In this document: positions 41,480 through 42,000 of the stretch, in pieces
Position numbering within the stretch: position 1 is the stretch's first letter
Layout of the letters: the number at the start of each line of letters is the position of its first letter
Source of the DNA: Nitrosarchaeum sp.
GTDB taxonomy: Archaea > Thermoproteota > Nitrososphaeria > Nitrososphaerales > Nitrosopumilaceae
DNA length: 42,000 nucleotides
Direction: 5' to 3'
NCBI GenBank assembly: GCA_023264875.1
Contig: JAHFUX010000013.1
Coordinates: forward strand, 1 to 42,000
Translations under genes and position numbers: made by a program
Notes under the pieces: generated by a model
What the model saw: only the letters and a program-made list of their open reading frames with translations
Told to the model about the DNA's origin: nothing
The model's database searches: none

Positions 41480-42000
41480 TTAATCATATATCTCAGAAGC
41501 AATATTTTGAAGCATTATCTGCTTAACATCTTCAAGAGTTTCTGAATTTCCTAGAGCCCACATAGCTTTGACTAATGCTACTTCTGGAATCATATTCTCC
41601 AAAGAAATTATTCCTAAATTAAGTAAATCTCGACCGCTTTCATATACTGTCATTCTTACTCTGCCATCAATACATTGTGAAGTCATGCCTAAGAAAATGC
41701 CTTTCTCATTTGCTTTTTTTACATTATCATACATTGTTTTTCCAATGTGTCCTAAACCAGTTCCCTCAAAAATTATTCCACTATAATTCATTTCAATAAT
41801 TTTTCCCAAAAGATTGGGATCATATCCTGGATGATATTTTACTAATGCCACTTTTGTATTGAGATTAATCCTTGGCTGAAATTCTTTGACTTTGAAAAAC
41901 TCACCTTTCATATTTCTCTGAATTTGATCATTTACAATAATAAATGCTGGATTACCTCCAATAGTCTGAAATGCACCTCTTTTGCTGGTATGATTCTTTC
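41480..42000 (-). CDS. gatD: Glutamyl-tRNA(Gln) amidotransferase subunit D, C-terminal part
   Basis: Asparaginase-like subunit that releases ammonia from glutamine for GatE. The frame is open to the window end, so about 173 C-terminal residues are visible and the N-terminus is missing. The segment GAFQTIGGNPAFIIVNDQIQ is seen upstream of the internal methionine. INLNTKVALVKYHPGYDPNLLG and GIIFEGTGLGHIG are asparaginase-like. MTSQCIDGRVRMTVYESGRDLLNLG is the GatD-specific end. The N-terminal catalytic threonine region is not visible. It is followed by gatE, probably one operon. Confidence 0.93.
   Translation of the reverse strand, partial: KNHTSKRGAFQTIGGNPAFIIVNDQIQRNMKGEFFKVKEFQPRINLNTKVALVKYHPGYDPNLLGKIIEMNYSGIIFEGTGLGHIGKTMYDNVKKANEKGIFLGMTSQCIDGRVRMTVYESGRDLLNLGIISLENMIPEVALVKAMWALGNSETLEDVKQIMLQNIASEIYD

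Overview
The window is chromosomal DNA of an archaeon. The best guess is a marine ammonia-oxidising Nitrososphaerota (Thaumarchaeota) of the Nitrosopumilus type. The grounds are archaeal information genes (PriS/PriL, aIF2 alpha and gamma, S6e, Nop10, LSm, GatDE, Lhr, RPA), visibly AT-rich DNA, many TTG starts with TATA-like boxes about 25-30 bases upstream (leaderless style), a cobalamin gene set and bacterial-type DnaK/MetK. No ammonia-oxidation gene lies in the window, so the genus is inferred. There are no mobile elements, CRISPR arrays or signs of a recent island, and gene density is very high.

Layout. 1-1468: 3' truncated glycyl-tRNA synthetase and endonuclease IV. 1559-3705: both DNA primase subunits. 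3823-8225: UPF0182 membrane protein, a class I glutamine amidotransferase and a C39-like/TPR protein. 8230-13512: tRNA-Gly, two tiny zinc-ribbon proteins, S6e, aIF2 gamma, a PIN protein, a PEBP protein and the oligosaccharyltransferase AglB/STT3. 13524-14478: aIF2 alpha and Nop10. 14519-20049: cobalamin genes (cobO, cbiA, and the operon cbiD-cbiG-cbiX-cbiC). 20186-22452: SDR epimerase, MetK and LSm. 22562-27467: RadB-like ATPase, a 39-residue membrane microprotein, Lhr helicase and RPA. 27639-29322: ABC exporter. 29408-33856: secreted seven-repeat protein, truncated nucleotide-sugar dehydrogenase, tRNA-Gln and a DUF354 protein. 33921-39375: an unassigned Rossmann protein, GrpE-DnaK-DnaJ, a HAD nucleotidase and a 57-residue protein. 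39461-42000: tRNA-Leu and GatE/GatD (GatD cut by the window end).

How the genes connect. PriS/PriL, RPA, RadB-like, Lhr and endonuclease IV form a replication and repair theme. aIF2 gamma, aIF2 alpha, S6e, Nop10, glycyl-tRNA synthetase and GatDE with its substrate tRNA-Gln form a translation theme. AglB could glycosylate the secreted repeat protein, which carries an N-I-T sequon in six of its seven repeats; sugar-metabolism-like genes lie beside it. Cobalamin genes cover cobalt insertion, ring contraction, methylation, methylmutation, amidation and adenosylation, but several corrin methyltransferases must be encoded elsewhere.

Most of the window is core housekeeping. The items most worth a second look are the near-identical seven-repeat secreted protein, the CbiX whose metal-binding histidines survive only in the C-terminal half, the overlapping microprotein/lhr pair, the palindrome across the RPA start codon, and the Rossmann protein ahead of the chaperone operon. 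I did not find a convincing undescribed multi-gene system.
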